A DNA stretch of 64,000 nt from Convivina intestini (GCF_003096575.1 NZ_QEKT01000002.1:186001-250000), one strand, 5' to 3'. Shown: positions 1 to 9,201, counted from the first letter of the stretch. Notes: generated by a model not told the origin, from the sequence alone. Program-made: numbers and translations.

Positions 1-853
1 AATTTTGTTCCAACATGACCGTCTTAGCATCGGGGTAGTCCTGCTCAAAGTTCAAAATATTGCCCATATTCGCGCCCCGCCAACCATAAATTGACTGGTC
101 AGCATCCCCGACGACCGCCAAATTATGATGACCCTGAGCTAAAAGATGGACGATTTGATACTGGGCATCGTTGGTGTCCTGATACTCATCAACATGAATG
201 TATTCAAATTGCTGTTGGTAGCGCTCTAAGACCGCTGGTACCTCTTGGAAGAGCCGAATGGTCAGCATAATCAAGTCATCAAAATCAACACTTTGGGCTT
301 GTAATAAGGCCTGTTGATAATTTTGATAGACTTCAGCGACCGTTTCTTCGTAATAATTTTGAGCTTGTTTTTTAAAGGCTTTGGGTTCGATTAACTCATT
401 TTTTGCATTGGAAATCGTCCCTAAAATACTACGAGGATCGTACTGCTTAGTATCCAAATCTAAATCATTAAGCACTCGTTTCATTAGCGTCCGCTGGGCA
501 CTAGTATCTAAAATTGTAAAGTTACGGGATAGACCAATTTGTTCCCCATCCCGACGTAAAATTCGAACGGCCAAGGCGTGAAAAGTCGAAACCCAAATCG
601 ACTGAGCCAATTCTTGATCGACTAATTGACCGATCCGTTCCCGCATTTCACGAGCAGCTTTATTGGTAAAAGTGATCGCTAAAATCCGCCAGGGGGCGAC
701 GTTTAAATCTTCGACTAAATGGGCGATTCGATGCGTCAAAACCCGGGTTTTCCCCGAGCCAGCCCCGGCCATAATTAGCAAAGGACCCTGCGTGATAGCC
801 ACCGCTTCGGCCTGTTTATCATTCATTCCTTGAGTTAATTTTTCAACGGTCAT
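1..853 (-). CDS. pcrA: ATP-dependent DNA helicase PcrA (3' end beyond window)
   Basis: N-terminal about 284 codons of a superfamily 1 helicase of the UvrD/PcrA type, which unwinds DNA 3'-5' in nucleotide excision repair and clears recombination and replication obstacles. The start ATG at 851-853 has AGGAAG upstream. Visible motifs in order: a Q-motif region ([10 protein letters not shown], near residue 10), Walker A AGAGSGKT (residues 29-36), motif Ia with [10 protein letters not shown], motif [10 protein letters not shown] and motif [16 protein letters not shown]. The reading frame is open to base 1, so the C-terminal half lies outside. PcrA rather than Rep or UvrD is chosen because Gram-positive bacteria carry PcrA. 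Its neighbour ligA, common in Firmicutes, would be outside the window. Confidence 0.93.
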   Translation of the reverse strand, partial: MTVEKLTQGMNDKQAEAVAITQGPLLIMAGAGSGKTRVLTHRIAHLVEDLNVAPWRILAITFTNKAAREMRERIGQLVDQELAQSIWVSTFHALAVRILRRDGEQIGLSRNFTILDTSAQRTLMKRVLNDLDLDTKQYDPRSILGTISNAKNELIEPKAFKKQAQNYYEETVAEVYQNYQQALLQAQSVDFDDLIMLTIRLFQEVPAVLERYQQQFEYIHVDEYQDTNDAQYQIVHLLAQGHHNLAVVGDADQSIYGWRGANMGNILNFEQDYPDAKTVMLEQN

Positions 854-929
854 AATTACTTCCTATTCCAGAATTTCCATTCTCAATTTTATCATAATCA
901 GGGGCGAACATCAGTTTGGTATTTGATTG

Positions 930-956
930 AAAAAAGCCAGCAAATATCTTGCTGAC
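930..956 (-). terminator. Rho-independent terminator after the GH73 gene
   Basis: On the minus strand GTCAGCAA pairs with TTGCTGGC across a four-base loop and is followed by six T. It lies just after the stop of the glucosaminidase gene and ends the cyd-GH73 transcript before pcrA. Confidence 0.85.
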
Positions 957-957
957 T

Positions 958-1584
958 TCAAGTGGGCAAATCAAATCGTTGTAAATGCCACGTTTCAATA
1001 ATATTAATAAGTTTTTGGGCATAAGCTGGATCTGTGGCATAGCCATCAGCTACCAGAGCCTGGGCGGCCTTTTTATAATCCTTAGCGGCCATCACGTGCT
1101 GGTATTGCAGGGCATTCCAAGGCGTTCCCTCTTTTAACAAACGGGCATGATCTTCCATGCTGGCCTGCCAGTTGGGATAAACCGCAAAATTATCTTTAAT
1201 CACCAGCCAATGACCGTTCTCATATTCACTGGTTTCAATTAAAATACTGGCCTGATTGCCATGCGCCTTAACACCGTACAAATTATGATACTTTTGGGCT
1301 AACTCGCTTTGATTCCAATTCGATTCTAAAATAGCTTGAGCCAAACTGATTGAAGCTAAAATACCATATTTCTTTTGCATTTGACGGGCATTAGGGGCCC
1401 AGCTGGCAATCAATTCCTGATGCTGCTTGGTTTGAGCCGTTAAAGTCGGATTAAGATTAGGACCCGGTTGGCTAGGCGTTAAGATCGCTAAAATCAATAA
1501 TCCCAATAGAGATCCGGCCACAATGAAATAAATTTGACGTTTTTTCTTATTTTTAGGTAATCTAAGAATTTTTCCTTGACTCAT
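958..1584 (-). CDS. Membrane-anchored GH73 N-acetylglucosaminidase
   Basis: Putative peptidoglycan hydrolase of 208 residues. A basic N-terminus is followed by one hydrophobic segment (about residues 18-35), a signal anchor or signal peptide with no lipobox, so the catalytic part should face the wall. The remainder is a glucosaminidase (GH73) domain with ILESNWNQS, whose Glu (about residue 87) is the expected catalytic acid, then LYGVK and a C-terminal AQKLINIIETW helix typical of this family. No SH3 or LysM wall-binding repeats are present, so it is a minimal version. Its ATG overlaps the cydC stop by one base (TAATG), indicating translational coupling, although no oxidase-related role is known for this family. 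Confidence 0.85.
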   Translation of the reverse strand: MSQGKILRLPKNKKKRQIYFIVAGSLLGLLILAILTPSQPGPNLNPTLTAQTKQHQELIASWAPNARQMQKKYGILASISLAQAILESNWNQSELAQKYHNLYGVKAHGNQASILIETSEYENGHWLVIKDNFAVYPNWQASMEDHARLLKEGTPWNALQYQHVMAAKDYKKAAQALVADGYATDPAYAQKLINIIETWHLQRFDLPT

Positions 1585-3308
1585 TAAAATTGATCCATTG
1601 CGTATAGTTGCTTAAAGGCTTCGGAATGCGCTAATAGTTCTGATGGCGATCCAGCCATGGTAAAGTGCCCATCATTTAGGAAATAGATTTGATCGACAGC
1701 TTCGATCCCAGTCAAATGGTGCGTTACCCAGATAATCGTTCGATCCTTTAAGGCCGTGAAAATCTGCGTTAACACCGCCGCCTCTGTTTTAGGATCTAAA
1801 CTAACCGTAGGTTCATCTAAAATCACAATTGGCGCATCTTGGAGCAAAATTCGCGCTAAGGCAAAACGCTGCCGTTCGCCACCCGAAAAACGTTGTCCGG
1901 CTTCTTGCATGGGGGTTTGATAACCCTGGGGTAAAGAAGCAACTAAATCAGCTAAGCCAGCCTGTTGAACGGCTTGCTCAACTTGAACTTGACTGGCGGT
2001 TAGATTACCCATGCGAATGTTATTTTCAATCGTGGTATCAAATAAATACGACTGCTGATCCAATACGGCCATTGTTTTTGGTAATTCATCAGCTAGTTGA
2101 TTGGGATTTAACCCACCAAGTGTCACTTTACCATTCGTCGGTTGTAAATCACCTGCTAGTAATTTCAAAATGGTCGTTTTACCAGCACCCGAAGGGCCTA
2201 ACAAAGCCATTTTTTGGCCAGCTAATAAGTCAAAGGATAAATCATTTAAGACTAATTTATCACCATAAGCAAAGGAAACCTGGTTAAATACGACGGTCGT
2301 TGATTGGGGCTTAACTCCTGCAGTTGAATTTTGGCTAGGTTCAGGCAAGGTATTCAAGCGTTTAATGCTATCCTCATAAAATGAAGACTCACTGACTCCT
2401 TGATTAACCGCAATAAAGCTATCAACCAATGGAATAATGGCCAAAGTAAAGGCCGCGATGTAATTACTGGCCAAAAAATTATGACCAAATTGATGGGTAG
2501 CCCAAATCATGATCAAAACCATTAGTAAGAGGGATAAAAGTTGAATGGTAAAATCACGCCACCAACCAAAGGCCATCAACTTCCCCTTGACTCGGGAAAG
2601 TTTTTGCATAGTTTTCCCTTCTTGGGCAACTAAATCCGCCTGCCGCCCAGACAAAACCCAGTCCTGCATACCTAAAATGGCATCCGTCGCGTCAGTATAT
2701 AAAGCACTTTGTAAAGCCTTTTGCCGGCTAACTTTCGCCCGATTTAGCGTTAGACTAGCTAACGGAATCACAATTAAAATCAAGGCTAACACCAACAGCC
2801 ACAGCAACATAAAGGTCCAACTAAAGATTCCTAAACCAATGCTACTAATCAGATACAAAAGCATACCCGCCCCTAGGGGAAATAGGGTTCGTAAATATAA
2901 ATTCTCTAATTGTTCCAAGTCTTCGGCTAAAATACCTAAAACTTGACCAGTTTGTAAACGACTGCGAATGCTACTAGCACTCTGCGCAGCACTTTGATAC
3001 AGGCGCTGACGAGATTTAGAGACGACCCGTAAAACCCAGTTATGAGAAACTAGGCGTTCGACATAGCGAAAAACGGGCCGGGCGATTCCAAACCCCCGGG
3101 TTAATACGATAGGCACATAAATCAATAAAATATTACTGGGATGCTGGGCGGACCTAGAAATCAAATAGCCGGAAATAAACATCAAAGCTGCAGCCGCAAA
3201 GGTTGTCATAAAGCCTAAAACAATCGAACTCCACAAACCACGTTTTTGTTGGCGGAGAAAGGGCATGACCCAATGATCTTGGGCTAATAATTTTTTTAGT
3301 TCTTTCAT
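1584..3308 (-). CDS. cydC: ABC transporter CydC (thiol/heme exporter subunit for cytochrome bd assembly)
   Basis: 574-residue half-transporter: a six-helix type I ABC membrane domain (about residues 25-300), then an ATPase domain with Walker A GPSGAGKTT, signature FSGGERQRFALAR, Walker B IVILDEPT and a WVTHH switch histidine. CydC pairs with CydD; the CydDC exporter (glutathione/cysteine in E. coli, with proposed heme links) is needed to assemble cytochrome bd. The start overlaps the cydD stop as ATGA. Assignment to CydC rather than CydD rests on position as the second of two ABC genes after cydAB and on the family pattern; the two names are sometimes exchanged in Firmicutes. Confidence 0.88.
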   Translation of the reverse strand: MKELKKLLAQDHWVMPFLRQQKRGLWSSIVLGFMTTFAAAALMFISGYLISRSAQHPSNILLIYVPIVLTRGFGIARPVFRYVERLVSHNWVLRVVSKSRQRLYQSAAQSASSIRSRLQTGQVLGILAEDLEQLENLYLRTLFPLGAGMLLYLISSIGLGIFSWTFMLLWLLVLALILIVIPLASLTLNRAKVSRQKALQSALYTDATDAILGMQDWVLSGRQADLVAQEGKTMQKLSRVKGKLMAFGWWRDFTIQLLSLLLMVLIMIWATHQFGHNFLASNYIAAFTLAIIPLVDSFIAVNQGVSESSFYEDSIKRLNTLPEPSQNSTAGVKPQSTTVVFNQVSFAYGDKLVLNDLSFDLLAGQKMALLGPSGAGKTTILKLLAGDLQPTNGKVTLGGLNPNQLADELPKTMAVLDQQSYLFDTTIENNIRMGNLTASQVQVEQAVQQAGLADLVASLPQGYQTPMQEAGQRFSGGERQRFALARILLQDAPIVILDEPTVSLDPKTEAAVLTQIFTALKDRTIIWVTHHLTGIEAVDQIYFLNDGHFTMAGSPSELLAHSEAFKQLYAMDQF

Positions 3309-5035
3309 AGATTAACCCCCTGGTGCAAGGCATCGCGCAATACGTTTAATTGACTATCGGCTTGGGCCAATAGTGCCGCTGGTCGTCCCTGCTCAACTAA
3401 ATGACCATCCCGCATCACTAAGACATAGTCCATTTGCTTTAGCCAGTGTAAGCGATGGGTCGCAAACAGGACTAAATGATTTTCAAAAAGTGGTGCCATA
3501 CTTTGCTTTAGCGCTAACTCGGTTTGAATATCCAAATGGGCCGTAGGTTCATCAAAGAGCAGTACTCGCCGCTTTGGGTCCAAAAACATTCGGGCCAAGG
3601 CAACTCGTTGAACCTGACCGCCCGATAATTGACGACCGCCCTCTCCAACAATAGTGGCCAAACCATCAGGTAATTCAGCCACTAATTCCGTTAAACCAGC
3701 CTGTTTGATGGCTAAATCAAAGGCTTTTTGGTCAGCCTGAGGGTAATAAAACGTTAAATTATCCTTTAAAGAGGCATGAAAAATATAAGGGGCTTGGGGT
3801 AAATAGAAAAATTGCTTCTGCCAGTCAGCTTGGGCCAAATGCGGCAGGTCTTGGCCATCAATACTGATTTGACTACCCGCTTGTGGTAATAACTGACCAC
3901 CGAGCAGATTCAAAAGCGTTGATTTTCCGGAACCACTTTCGCCAACAATTGCAACCCGTTGATAACCCCGTAAATCAAAGTTCAAATCAACTAAATTCGG
4001 TTGGTCCTGGTAGGAAAAGTTTAAGTTTTTCACCTGTAAATTACTAGTCGCCTTCCATTCTGCCAAATGCAGTTGATTTTGGTCAGTCATTTCCGGCATA
4101 TCTAAGACTTCTAAGACCTCGGCATAGGCATTTTTACCATCCAAGGTCGCATGGTAATCGTCAGCAAAACTCCGCAGTGGTAAAAAGTACTCGGGCGCTA
4201 AAATCAAGATGGATAAGGCAGGGAACAGGGTCATACGAGCGTTTAACAAATCCAAACCTAAGAAAACGGCCAAAACGGCAATCGATAAGGTGGTAAAGAA
4301 ATCTAAGGCAAAGGTTGAGGTAATGGCAATAATTAAAGTCCGCATCGTCGTCTTACGGTAATCTTCAGAGATTTGATAAATTTCTTGTCCGTAGGCCCGT
4401 GATAACCCTAATTGCTTTAAGGTTGGCAAGCCCCGTAAGCCGTCGACAAAGCGATTATTTAAATTTTTAAAATTCTGATACTCATCGTCAGCTTTCTTTT
4501 GAGCCGCCAAACCTAAAATAATGAAAAAGATAATGATAACTGGGAAAATTAGTAGTAAGAACACGCCTTGAATCCACTTAAAATAGGTAATCGCAATTAA
4601 TACAATCCAAGGAATGATTGATAAATCCCCGACCTTAATTAAGATTAGTTGAAAATAATTTTTGACATTATCCAATCCAGCAGCTAAAACACTCACAGCC
4701 TGACCCGTCCCGAATTTAGCAATTAGCGGACTGCCTAATTTGGCATACTTTTCCAATAAGGCAATTCGATAATTTTCGACCGTCTGATCGGCAAAGTTGG
4801 CCATCACATAGTTTTTTACGACTACCAGCAACTGACGTAGCCCAAAAAACAAAGTAAATAAAATCACCGGCAGGGTAATACTAGTTAGTCCCTTGCCTTC
4901 CCACAGCCACACTAAGGCCTGGGAAAGACTAATTCCCTGCCCCACAATGGCTAGGGCTTGAATGCCGGTTAGCACAATTAAATAAAGGAGGGTCACCTTA
5001 ATTTTAGGAAGCGCCAATAAGCGTCGATCAAACAT
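3305..5035 (-). CDS. cydD: ABC transporter CydD, partner of CydC
   Basis: 576-residue half-transporter with N-terminal membrane helices (about residues 15-300) and a C-terminal ATPase domain: Walker A GESGSGKST, signature LSGGQVQRVALAR, Walker B VLLFDEPTAHLD and switch ATHR. It forms a heterodimer with the next gene product and is required for functional cytochrome bd. It is separated from cydB by 75 bases containing a strong hairpin, whereas cydD and cydC are fused translationally (ATGA). The hairpin may lower expression of the exporter relative to the oxidase. Confidence 0.88.
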   Translation of the reverse strand: MFDRRLLALPKIKVTLLYLIVLTGIQALAIVGQGISLSQALVWLWEGKGLTSITLPVILFTLFFGLRQLLVVVKNYVMANFADQTVENYRIALLEKYAKLGSPLIAKFGTGQAVSVLAAGLDNVKNYFQLILIKVGDLSIIPWIVLIAITYFKWIQGVFLLLIFPVIIIFFIILGLAAQKKADDEYQNFKNLNNRFVDGLRGLPTLKQLGLSRAYGQEIYQISEDYRKTTMRTLIIAITSTFALDFFTTLSIAVLAVFLGLDLLNARMTLFPALSILILAPEYFLPLRSFADDYHATLDGKNAYAEVLEVLDMPEMTDQNQLHLAEWKATSNLQVKNLNFSYQDQPNLVDLNFDLRGYQRVAIVGESGSGKSTLLNLLGGQLLPQAGSQISIDGQDLPHLAQADWQKQFFYLPQAPYIFHASLKDNLTFYYPQADQKAFDLAIKQAGLTELVAELPDGLATIVGEGGRQLSGGQVQRVALARMFLDPKRRVLLFDEPTAHLDIQTELALKQSMAPLFENHLVLFATHRLHWLKQMDYVLVMRDGHLVEQGRPAALLAQADSQLNVLRDALHQGVNL

Positions 5036-5068
5036 GAAATCACCTATTTCTTTTAACTAAATATGTAC

Positions 5069-5101
5069 AAAAACGTTTACAACTAAGTTGCAAACGTTTT
5101 T
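5069..5101 (-). terminator. Intra-operon hairpin between cydB and cydD
   Basis: A 15-base arm AAAAACGTTTGCAAC, loop TTA and arm GTTGTAAACGTTTTT form a near-perfect stem (one G-U) whose descending arm supplies five T. It could act as a partial terminator or mRNA processing barrier that sets the cydAB:cydDC ratio. One arm also matches the cre consensus with one mismatch (TGCAAACGTTTTTA), so a DNA-level role is possible. Confidence 0.6.
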
Positions 5102-5110
5102 ATTTGATAA

Positions 5111-6124
5111 TCATTCTACCACTTTTTTAGCGATAATCCGCTTCCGGAAAACCCAGAAACTCCAAATTTGGTAGCCCAAAACAATTGGCAAAACTGTCAA
5201 TGAAATAATCGTCATGACTTGCAAAGTGTAGGGACTAGATGAGGCAGATTCAATTGTAAGAGAGTGCAACGGATTGTTAGCAACCATTACCCGTGGGAAT
5301 AGACCAACAAAGAGTAAGATGGCTACTTCGACCAAAGTCAAACCAGAGGCGATAAAAGGCAAAACTTCCTTACCCTTCTTAACCGTCATGAACCAACCCA
5401 AAACCGTGGTAGCCACGATTACTACCAAAATTAATAGCACGGCAACCGGCTTAGTTTGAATGAAGTTAGTGTAGAAGAAGAGCAAGACCGCAAAGAGGGC
5501 CTCCCCAGCCAAAAGCAAGGGGTATAAGACCTTCAACTGACCAGCTGCTCGCTCACGCATGGGTCCATCGATTCGGATACGCGTGTAGTTTAGACCGTGG
5601 ACATAGCTCATCAAAGCGACCGCAATACCACCAACCAAAGTAAAGAGGGTAAAGTAATCAAAGAATCCGGCTGATACATTACCTTTGGCATCCATCGGCG
5701 TTCCAGATACCATGGCCGTTAGGATAATCCCCAAGAAGAACGGAGCAAAGAAAGAGGCAATCGCAATCAAACGTTCCCAAATTGCACTTCCTTGTCGAGT
5801 GGGCATATGCTCACGGAATTCAAAGGAAACGCCACGATAAATTAAGGCCAACAACAAGCCCAACAATAGAAGGTAAAAACCAGAGAAGAGCGAAGCATAC
5901 CAGTAAGGGAAGGCCGCAAAAGTTGCTCCTCCGGCTGTTACTAACCACACTTCATTTCCATCCCAAGTCGGCCCAATTGTTTTATATAGGGCTTCACGTT
6001 CGTGGTGATCACGAGCCAGCGTCAAAAACTGCATGCCGACCCCAAAATCATACCCTTCTAAGAAAAGAAAGCCTGACCACAAAACGCCGATAAGAACAAA
6101 CCATAAAAGCTGTAATACTGACAT
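5111..6124 (-). CDS. cydB: Cytochrome bd quinol oxidase subunit II
   Basis: 337-residue multi-helix membrane protein of the CydB family, the structural subunit paired with CydA in the oxygen-reducing quinol oxidase of the cell membrane. The N-terminus contains the family hallmark FLEGYDFGVGM (about residues 21-31) and GPTWDGNEVWLV, followed by alternating hydrophobic helices. The start ATG overlaps the cydA stop as TAATG, so translation is coupled. Length is normal for Firmicutes CydB. In lactic acid bacteria the complex generally needs exogenous heme and a menaquinone source; that is family knowledge, not something shown here. Confidence 0.95.
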   Translation of the reverse strand: MSVLQLLWFVLIGVLWSGFLFLEGYDFGVGMQFLTLARDHHEREALYKTIGPTWDGNEVWLVTAGGATFAAFPYWYASLFSGFYLLLLGLLLALIYRGVSFEFREHMPTRQGSAIWERLIAIASFFAPFFLGIILTAMVSGTPMDAKGNVSAGFFDYFTLFTLVGGIAVALMSYVHGLNYTRIRIDGPMRERAAGQLKVLYPLLLAGEALFAVLLFFYTNFIQTKPVAVLLILVVIVATTVLGWFMTVKKGKEVLPFIASGLTLVEVAILLFVGLFPRVMVANNPLHSLTIESASSSPYTLQVMTIISLTVLPIVLGYQIWSFWVFRKRIIAKKVVE

Positions 6125-7599
6125 TAGACTTGGGCCTCCTTTCCTGCCAAATCGTCATAAGGATCACGATCAGTTTGTGTTGCTTCTTGTTCATGATAAG
6201 GTCCTTGGTGCAAAACACGCCGTGATAACCAAATCATAACCCCACCTAAGGTACTAAAGGTTAGGAAGTAAACAATGTTTGAGAATAACAATGAAGCGAC
6301 CGAAACATTTGGTGAAACTGCATCGGCAATGGTCATCAAGCCATAGACAACCCATGGATAACGACCTAATTCAGTGACTAACCAACCAGCTGTGTTGACT
6401 ACAAATGGGAAGAAGGTCATCACCCCCATTACCCACAAGAACCAACGCTGGGTCAAAATCAATTGCGACTTCTTACGATTAAACCACAAAGCTACTAGAG
6501 CAACCAAGGCTAGCAAACCAGCCCCCATCGCCATAACACGGAAAGAGTAGAAAAGCGTATTTTCAGGAACATAATAATCCTTAATGTCGCCCTTGGTCTT
6601 ACCGTACTTAGCCTCAAATTCTTTATTTAATTCAATCGTACCCTTGGTCGTTCCACCAGTTAAGCTGTGGTTACCCAAAATTGACAAGGCATACGGCACT
6701 TCGATTTTGGCAATTGACTTGTGCGTCTTAGGGTTAGTTACCGCAATCGCTGCCCAAGGCTGCGCCTTATCGGCTCGCTTAGAAGAATCAATGGTTTCAT
6801 CGACTCCTTCCATAGCGGCATACTTCATTGGCTGCATTGATTGTAATTCAAAGGCATGTTGGTCACCAGTGATAAAGGCGCCGCCCAAACCAACCAAACC
6901 AACAACCAAGGCGATATTAATTGATTTACGGAACAAAGGAACCTCAGGGTCATCTTGCTTTAGCTTTAACAACTTAAAGGCTGACATACCGGCCACAATG
7001 AAGCCGGCAGTCACTAAGGTACCAACCACCACGTGGGGGAACTCGATCCATAGCTGCTTGTTTAACAACAAGTCACCAAAGTTTGTTAAAACCGCCCGCC
7101 CCTTTTCATTATCAATCGCATACCCAACGGGGTTTTGCATGAAAGAGTTGGCTGCTAAAATCCATAATGAAGAAATCATCGAAGCTATGGCTGTAATCCA
7201 AATGAAAATTACATGTACCGCTGGCTTGAAGCGATCCCAGGTAAAGGACCACAAACCAATAAAGGTTGACTCAGCGAAGAAGGCTACTAAGGCCTCAACG
7301 GCTAAGGGCGCTCCAAAAATATCCCCGACATATCGTGAATATTCTGACCAGTTCATACCGAACTGGAACTCTTGAATCAAACCAGTCACAACCCCAACGG
7401 CAAAACTAAGCAAGAAAATCTTACCCCAGAATTGCGCCATCTTTTTATATATTTCGTCTTTTTTGATGACATAGAGTGTTTCCATTACCGCTACCACAAT
7501 TCCTAGTCCAATTGACATTGGCACAAAGAAGAAGTGAAAAATAGTCGTCATGGCAAACTGGAAACGCGCTAAATCAACGATTCCCACTAAAGCATTCAT
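6124..7599 (-). CDS. cydA: Cytochrome bd quinol oxidase subunit I
   Basis: 491-residue heme-bearing subunit of cytochrome bd. The ATG at 7597-7599 is chosen over one 24 bases upstream because GGAGG lies eight bases before it and the family begins close to this point. Near the N-terminus RFQFAMTTIFHFFF holds the heme ligand histidine (His22, matching His19 in E. coli). WIEFPHVVV contains the second histidine, and the ELGRYPWVVYG segment is the conserved quinol-side motif. The quinol loop is of the short type usual in Gram-positives. First gene of cydABDC; its leader carries a promoter, a palindrome and a hairpin described separately. Confidence 0.95.
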   Translation of the reverse strand: MNALVGIVDLARFQFAMTTIFHFFFVPMSIGLGIVVAVMETLYVIKKDEIYKKMAQFWGKIFLLSFAVGVVTGLIQEFQFGMNWSEYSRYVGDIFGAPLAVEALVAFFAESTFIGLWSFTWDRFKPAVHVIFIWITAIASMISSLWILAANSFMQNPVGYAIDNEKGRAVLTNFGDLLLNKQLWIEFPHVVVGTLVTAGFIVAGMSAFKLLKLKQDDPEVPLFRKSINIALVVGLVGLGGAFITGDQHAFELQSMQPMKYAAMEGVDETIDSSKRADKAQPWAAIAVTNPKTHKSIAKIEVPYALSILGNHSLTGGTTKGTIELNKEFEAKYGKTKGDIKDYYVPENTLFYSFRVMAMGAGLLALVALVALWFNRKKSQLILTQRWFLWVMGVMTFFPFVVNTAGWLVTELGRYPWVVYGLMTIADAVSPNVSVASLLFSNIVYFLTFSTLGGVMIWLSRRVLHQGPYHEQEATQTDRDPYDDLAGKEAQV

Positions 7600-7621
7600 A
7601 ACTTTTCCTCCAGAAATTTCC

Positions 7622-7644
7622 AAAAAGCCTATTTAAATTAGGCT
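7622..7644 (-). promoter_or_regulatory. Hairpin with T-run in the cydA leader
   Basis: AGCCTA and TAGGCT form a six-pair stem around a seven-base loop, followed on the minus strand by TTTTT, about 22 bases before the cydA start and downstream of the putative promoter. It is a weak terminator in a 5' leader and so a possible attenuator of the cyd operon. Confidence 0.4.
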
Positions 7645-7656
7645 CACTACATGATT

Positions 7657-7685
7657 AGTTTATCACTTGATAAGCAACTTGACCA
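7657..7685 (-). promoter_or_regulatory. Candidate cydA promoter with internal palindrome
   Basis: TGGTCA (7680-7685), 17 bases, TAAACT (7657-7662). A perfect palindrome TTATCA-CT-TGATAA (7660-7673) overlaps the -10 and the spacer, where a bound repressor would block RNA polymerase. The regulator is unknown. It does not look like a Rex site and is not a cre. Confidence 0.45.
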
Positions 7686-7716
7686 GCTTTTTACAAACTT
7701 TTAACATTTGTCCATA

Positions 7717-7743
7717 GAAAAACCACTACCGCCCGGTAGTGGT
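7717..7743 (-). terminator. Terminator after yrzB
   Basis: ACCACTACCG and CGGTAGTGGT form a strong stem followed on the minus strand by TTTTT. It directly follows the DUF1292 gene and separates it from cydA. Confidence 0.9.
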
Positions 7744-7748
7744 CATCC

Positions 7749-8048
7749 TTAGTTAAAATTGCTGTCATCGTCTAAGAAGGTATTTAATACTTCTTCAACC
7801 ATATCCCATTCGGCATCATCTTCGATTGGAATCAAATCATCTTCAGTGGCATCGCCGTTTTCATCGGGCTTGAAAATATAAGCTTGAACGTCAACCTGTT
7901 CATCTTCTTCGACACCGTCTGGTACTAACAGGATATAGTCGCGATCATATTCCTCGGAATGAAAGGTAAAGAGCACCTCAAAAAGTGCTTCGTCACCATT
8001 TTCATCTACTAAGGTAATCTTGTCGATTTCTGGGTTGTTTTCAGTCAT
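7749..8048 (-). CDS. yrzB: DUF1292 (YrzB-type) acidic protein
   Basis: 99-residue, very acidic protein of the DUF1292 family, function unknown. Recognisable family features are ITLVDENGDEALFEVLFTF (residues 11-29), the EEYDRDYILLVPD strand and the C-terminal EWDMVEEVLNTF. In Bacillus subtilis and many Firmicutes this gene directly follows alaS-yrzL(ireB)-yrrK(ruvX). Here those three genes end at 16629 and the his genes lie between. It has its own promoter and terminator. Family assignment is firm; the cellular job is not known. Confidence 0.85.
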   Translation of the reverse strand: MTENNPEIDKITLVDENGDEALFEVLFTFHSEEYDRDYILLVPDGVEEDEQVDVQAYIFKPDENGDATEDDLIPIEDDAEWDMVEEVLNTFLDDDSNFN

Positions 8049-8079
8049 AGTTTTATCCCTACCTAAATTTAATACGTTT

Positions 8080-8108
8080 ATTATAACTTAGCTCAGGACA
8101 AAGACCAA
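8080..8108 (-). promoter_or_regulatory. Promoter of yrzB
   Basis: TTGGTC (8103-8108), 17 bases, TATAAT (8080-8085), about 30 bases upstream of the yrzB start and inside the 79-base gap after hisC. This gives yrzB transcription independent of the his operon. Confidence 0.65.
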
Positions 8109-8127
8109 GCGCTATTTTTAAGGGCAA

Positions 8128-9201
8128 TCACTTAGCTAAGATTTGACCTAATATTTCTTGAATAGCACGATTTTGATCAGGGGTTCCCAAAGTAATCCGT
8201 ACCCAGGCTGGATTCAAGCGAGCATTGATCTGATAACCTTTTTCTAACAGTTTTTGGCCGACCAACTCCGCATCCCCAACCTTAACCCAGATAAAATTCG
8301 TGGCCGAAGGATAAAAAGTCAGACCTAACTTAGTTAGACAGATTTCAAAATCCTGCCGCCCCTGACTGACTTGTTGCACAATCTTTTGTAGGTAAGGTTG
8401 ATCAGCGACGGCAGCCGCCCCGCCAGTAATTTGGTAAGTGGATAAATTATAAGGCAGGCGAACCGCTTGTAAGATATCAAAGAGTTGAGCCGGCACAATG
8501 CCATAACCCACGCGCAAATTAGCCAAGCCATAGGCTTTGGAAAGGGTGCGTAAGACCACTAAATTATCATATTGTTCAACCAGGGGCGCACAAGTCGCCG
8601 CCGGATTATTAGCAAATTCATAATAGGCTTCGTCTACTACTAAAATCACCTTTGATGGTAACTTATCCAAGAAAGCTCGAATATCAGCCACCTTTTCTAA
8701 AACCCCAGTCGGATTATTCGGATTAGCTAAAAAGATTAAGGCAGTTTGGTCCGTAACCGCTGCCAATAAAGCATCAAAATCAACCTGCCCACTTTGCGCA
8801 TCAATTGGTACTTGGATTGTTTTCGCCGCTTCAATTTGCGCATGAATGGCATACTCCCCAAAAGTCGGTTGGGGCACAATCATCTCTGAACCAGGCGTTA
8901 AAATGGTCCGCGTTAATAATTCAATTAACTCATCGGCCCCATCACCAAAAATTAAACTCTCCAGCGGTACTTGTTCCACTTGTGCTACCGCCTGTCGCAA
9001 GGCAGTCGCCTGTCCATCTGGATAATAATTTAAGACGGCAGGGTCAACAGCTTGTAGGGCCTGAACTGCCAAGGGTGACGGTCCATAAACTGATTCATTG
9101 GCTGATAGCCGCGCTAACTCCTTTAAACCATAACGCTTTTTAACCAGTTCGGCCGGTTCCTCGGCCTGATAAGCAGCTAAATTTTTAATCAATTCTTTCA
9201 T
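8128..9201 (-). CDS. hisC: Histidinol-phosphate aminotransferase
   Basis: PLP-dependent class I/II aminotransferase of 357 residues that converts imidazole acetol phosphate and glutamate to histidinol phosphate. The start at 9199-9201 is preferred to one 18 bases upstream because GGGGAGG lies six bases before it and it overlaps the hisE stop as ATGA. Motifs: LSANESVYGPSP near the N-terminus, NPNNPTG, DEAYYEF and the PLP-lysine region RTLSKAYGLANLRVGYG. Last gene of the his operon, with no clear terminator behind it, so transcripts may run into yrzB. Confidence 0.93.
   Translation of the reverse strand: MKELIKNLAAYQAEEPAELVKKRYGLKELARLSANESVYGPSPLAVQALQAVDPAVLNYYPDGQATALRQAVAQVEQVPLESLIFGDGADELIELLTRTILTPGSEMIVPQPTFGEYAIHAQIEAAKTIQVPIDAQSGQVDFDALLAAVTDQTALIFLANPNNPTGVLEKVADIRAFLDKLPSKVILVVDEAYYEFANNPAATCAPLVEQYDNLVVLRTLSKAYGLANLRVGYGIVPAQLFDILQAVRLPYNLSTYQITGGAAAVADQPYLQKIVQQVSQGRQDFEICLTKLGLTFYPSATNFIWVKVGDAELVGQKLLEKGYQINARLNPAWVRITLGTPDQNRAIQEILGQILAK

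Noticed and set aside
6584-7375. 263-codon plus-strand open frame opposite cydA
   Set aside because: It mirrors the cydA coding sequence, has no ribosome site and no protein family features; a shadow frame of a strongly biased membrane protein gene.
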